NCBI RefSeq assembly: GCF_900100705.1
Contig: NZ_FNCH01000006.1
Coordinates: forward strand, 186,001-250,000
Reading direction: 5' to 3'
DNA: 64,000 nt
Origin: Pedobacter terrae
GTDB lineage: Bacteria; Bacteroidota; Bacteroidia; Sphingobacteriales; Sphingobacteriaceae
The position numbers were made by a program, and so were the translations under genes. This document shows positions 63,783 to 64,000 of the stretch, piece by piece. Numbering within the stretch: position 1 is the stretch's first letter; each line of letters starts with the position of its first letter. The notes under the pieces were generated by a model that was given only the letters and a program-made list of their open reading frames with translations, was not told the origin of the DNA and did not search any database.

Positions 63783-64000
63783 TTATTTCTCAGATGCGGT
63801 TTTGGGGTTAGCAAACAAGAGGCCAATTACCGAGAACATCATTACGGCTGCTGCACCGATTACATTGAGCCAGAGGAATGAAACAATATCGAACTCATAT
63901 ATGGCAATAACGGTAACTTCGGAAAGAATGGCTGCAATAAAAACCAGGGAGCCGTTGATCTTTTTAAAATAAAAAGCCACTAAGAAAATGCCCAGAATTG
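63783..64000 (-). CDS. Sodium/solute symporter, C-terminal part (5' end outside window)
   Basis: The frame is open to the window edge with no start needed inside. The visible last ~72 residues contain two membrane helices (GSLVFIAAILSEVTVIAIYEF and FLWLNVIGAAAVMMFSVIGL) preceded by ILGIFLVAFYFKK. This resembles the end of SSS-family transporters. The substrate cannot be told from the C-terminus. Confidence 0.65.
   Translation of the reverse strand, partial: ILGIFLVAFYFKKINGSLVFIAAILSEVTVIAIYEFDIVSFLWLNVIGAAAVMMFSVIGLLFANPKTASEK

Overview
The window comes from a member of the Bacteroidota, most likely a Pedobacter-like Sphingobacteriaceae. Supporting signs are a SusC/SusD polysaccharide utilisation locus with an HTCS-type regulator, TAnnTTTG-type -7 promoter boxes, BlaI/M56 and GH92 genes, AT-rich DNA and many short intergenic palindromes. 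Both ends cut genes: an MscS-type channel at base 1 and a sodium/solute symporter at base 64000.

Layout. Bases 1-4558 hold an MscS channel, a MOSC protein, a GNAT acetyltransferase and an unknown membrane protein. Bases 4798-17989 (minus strand) are a polysaccharide utilisation locus: SusC, SusD, a DUF3823 lipoprotein, two GH43 enzymes, a GH5-like enzyme, a GH2 enzyme and a third GH43. Its likely regulator lies divergently at 19262-23232. This is an HTCS that is split into a sensor kinase and a response regulator at a four-A run. Bases 23301-28670 carry DoxX, tRNA-Ser(UGA), a stress/redox trio (universal stress protein, zinc alcohol dehydrogenase, flavin-binding protein), a TPR protein and a P-loop kinase-like protein.

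Bases 29320-37898 are the most unusual part. Two paralogous membrane-spanning TPR-HTH regulators each lie divergent from a small DUF4870-like membrane protein gene. Both divergent regions contain a 55-bp array of five 11-bp repeats, placed at exactly the same distance from a -33/-7 promoter. A Suppressor-of-fused protein and a lipoprotein lie between the pairs. A cluster of membrane proteins and a broken lipoprotein gene follow.

Bases 37909-47810 contain a DUF234-type ATPase with palindromic upstream repeats, the tesA/ybbA/ybbP-like divergent trio, the ribulose-monophosphate genes hxlB-hxlA, an AraC regulator and a Gnt-family permease. Bases 47811-49881 have no convincing gene. They hold three copies of a roughly 350-550-bp intergenic repeat whose hairpins show compensatory base changes between copies. 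Bases 49882-54758 are a BlaI-M56-outer-membrane-protein operon. Bases 55262-64000 contain a DUF4143-type ATPase with a three-site operator-like array, a beta-hydroxyacid dehydrogenase, a DNA-alkylation-repair HEAT protein, a NUDIX hydrolase, a GH92 glycosidase, a DUF2911 protein, a methyltransferase and the end of a symporter.
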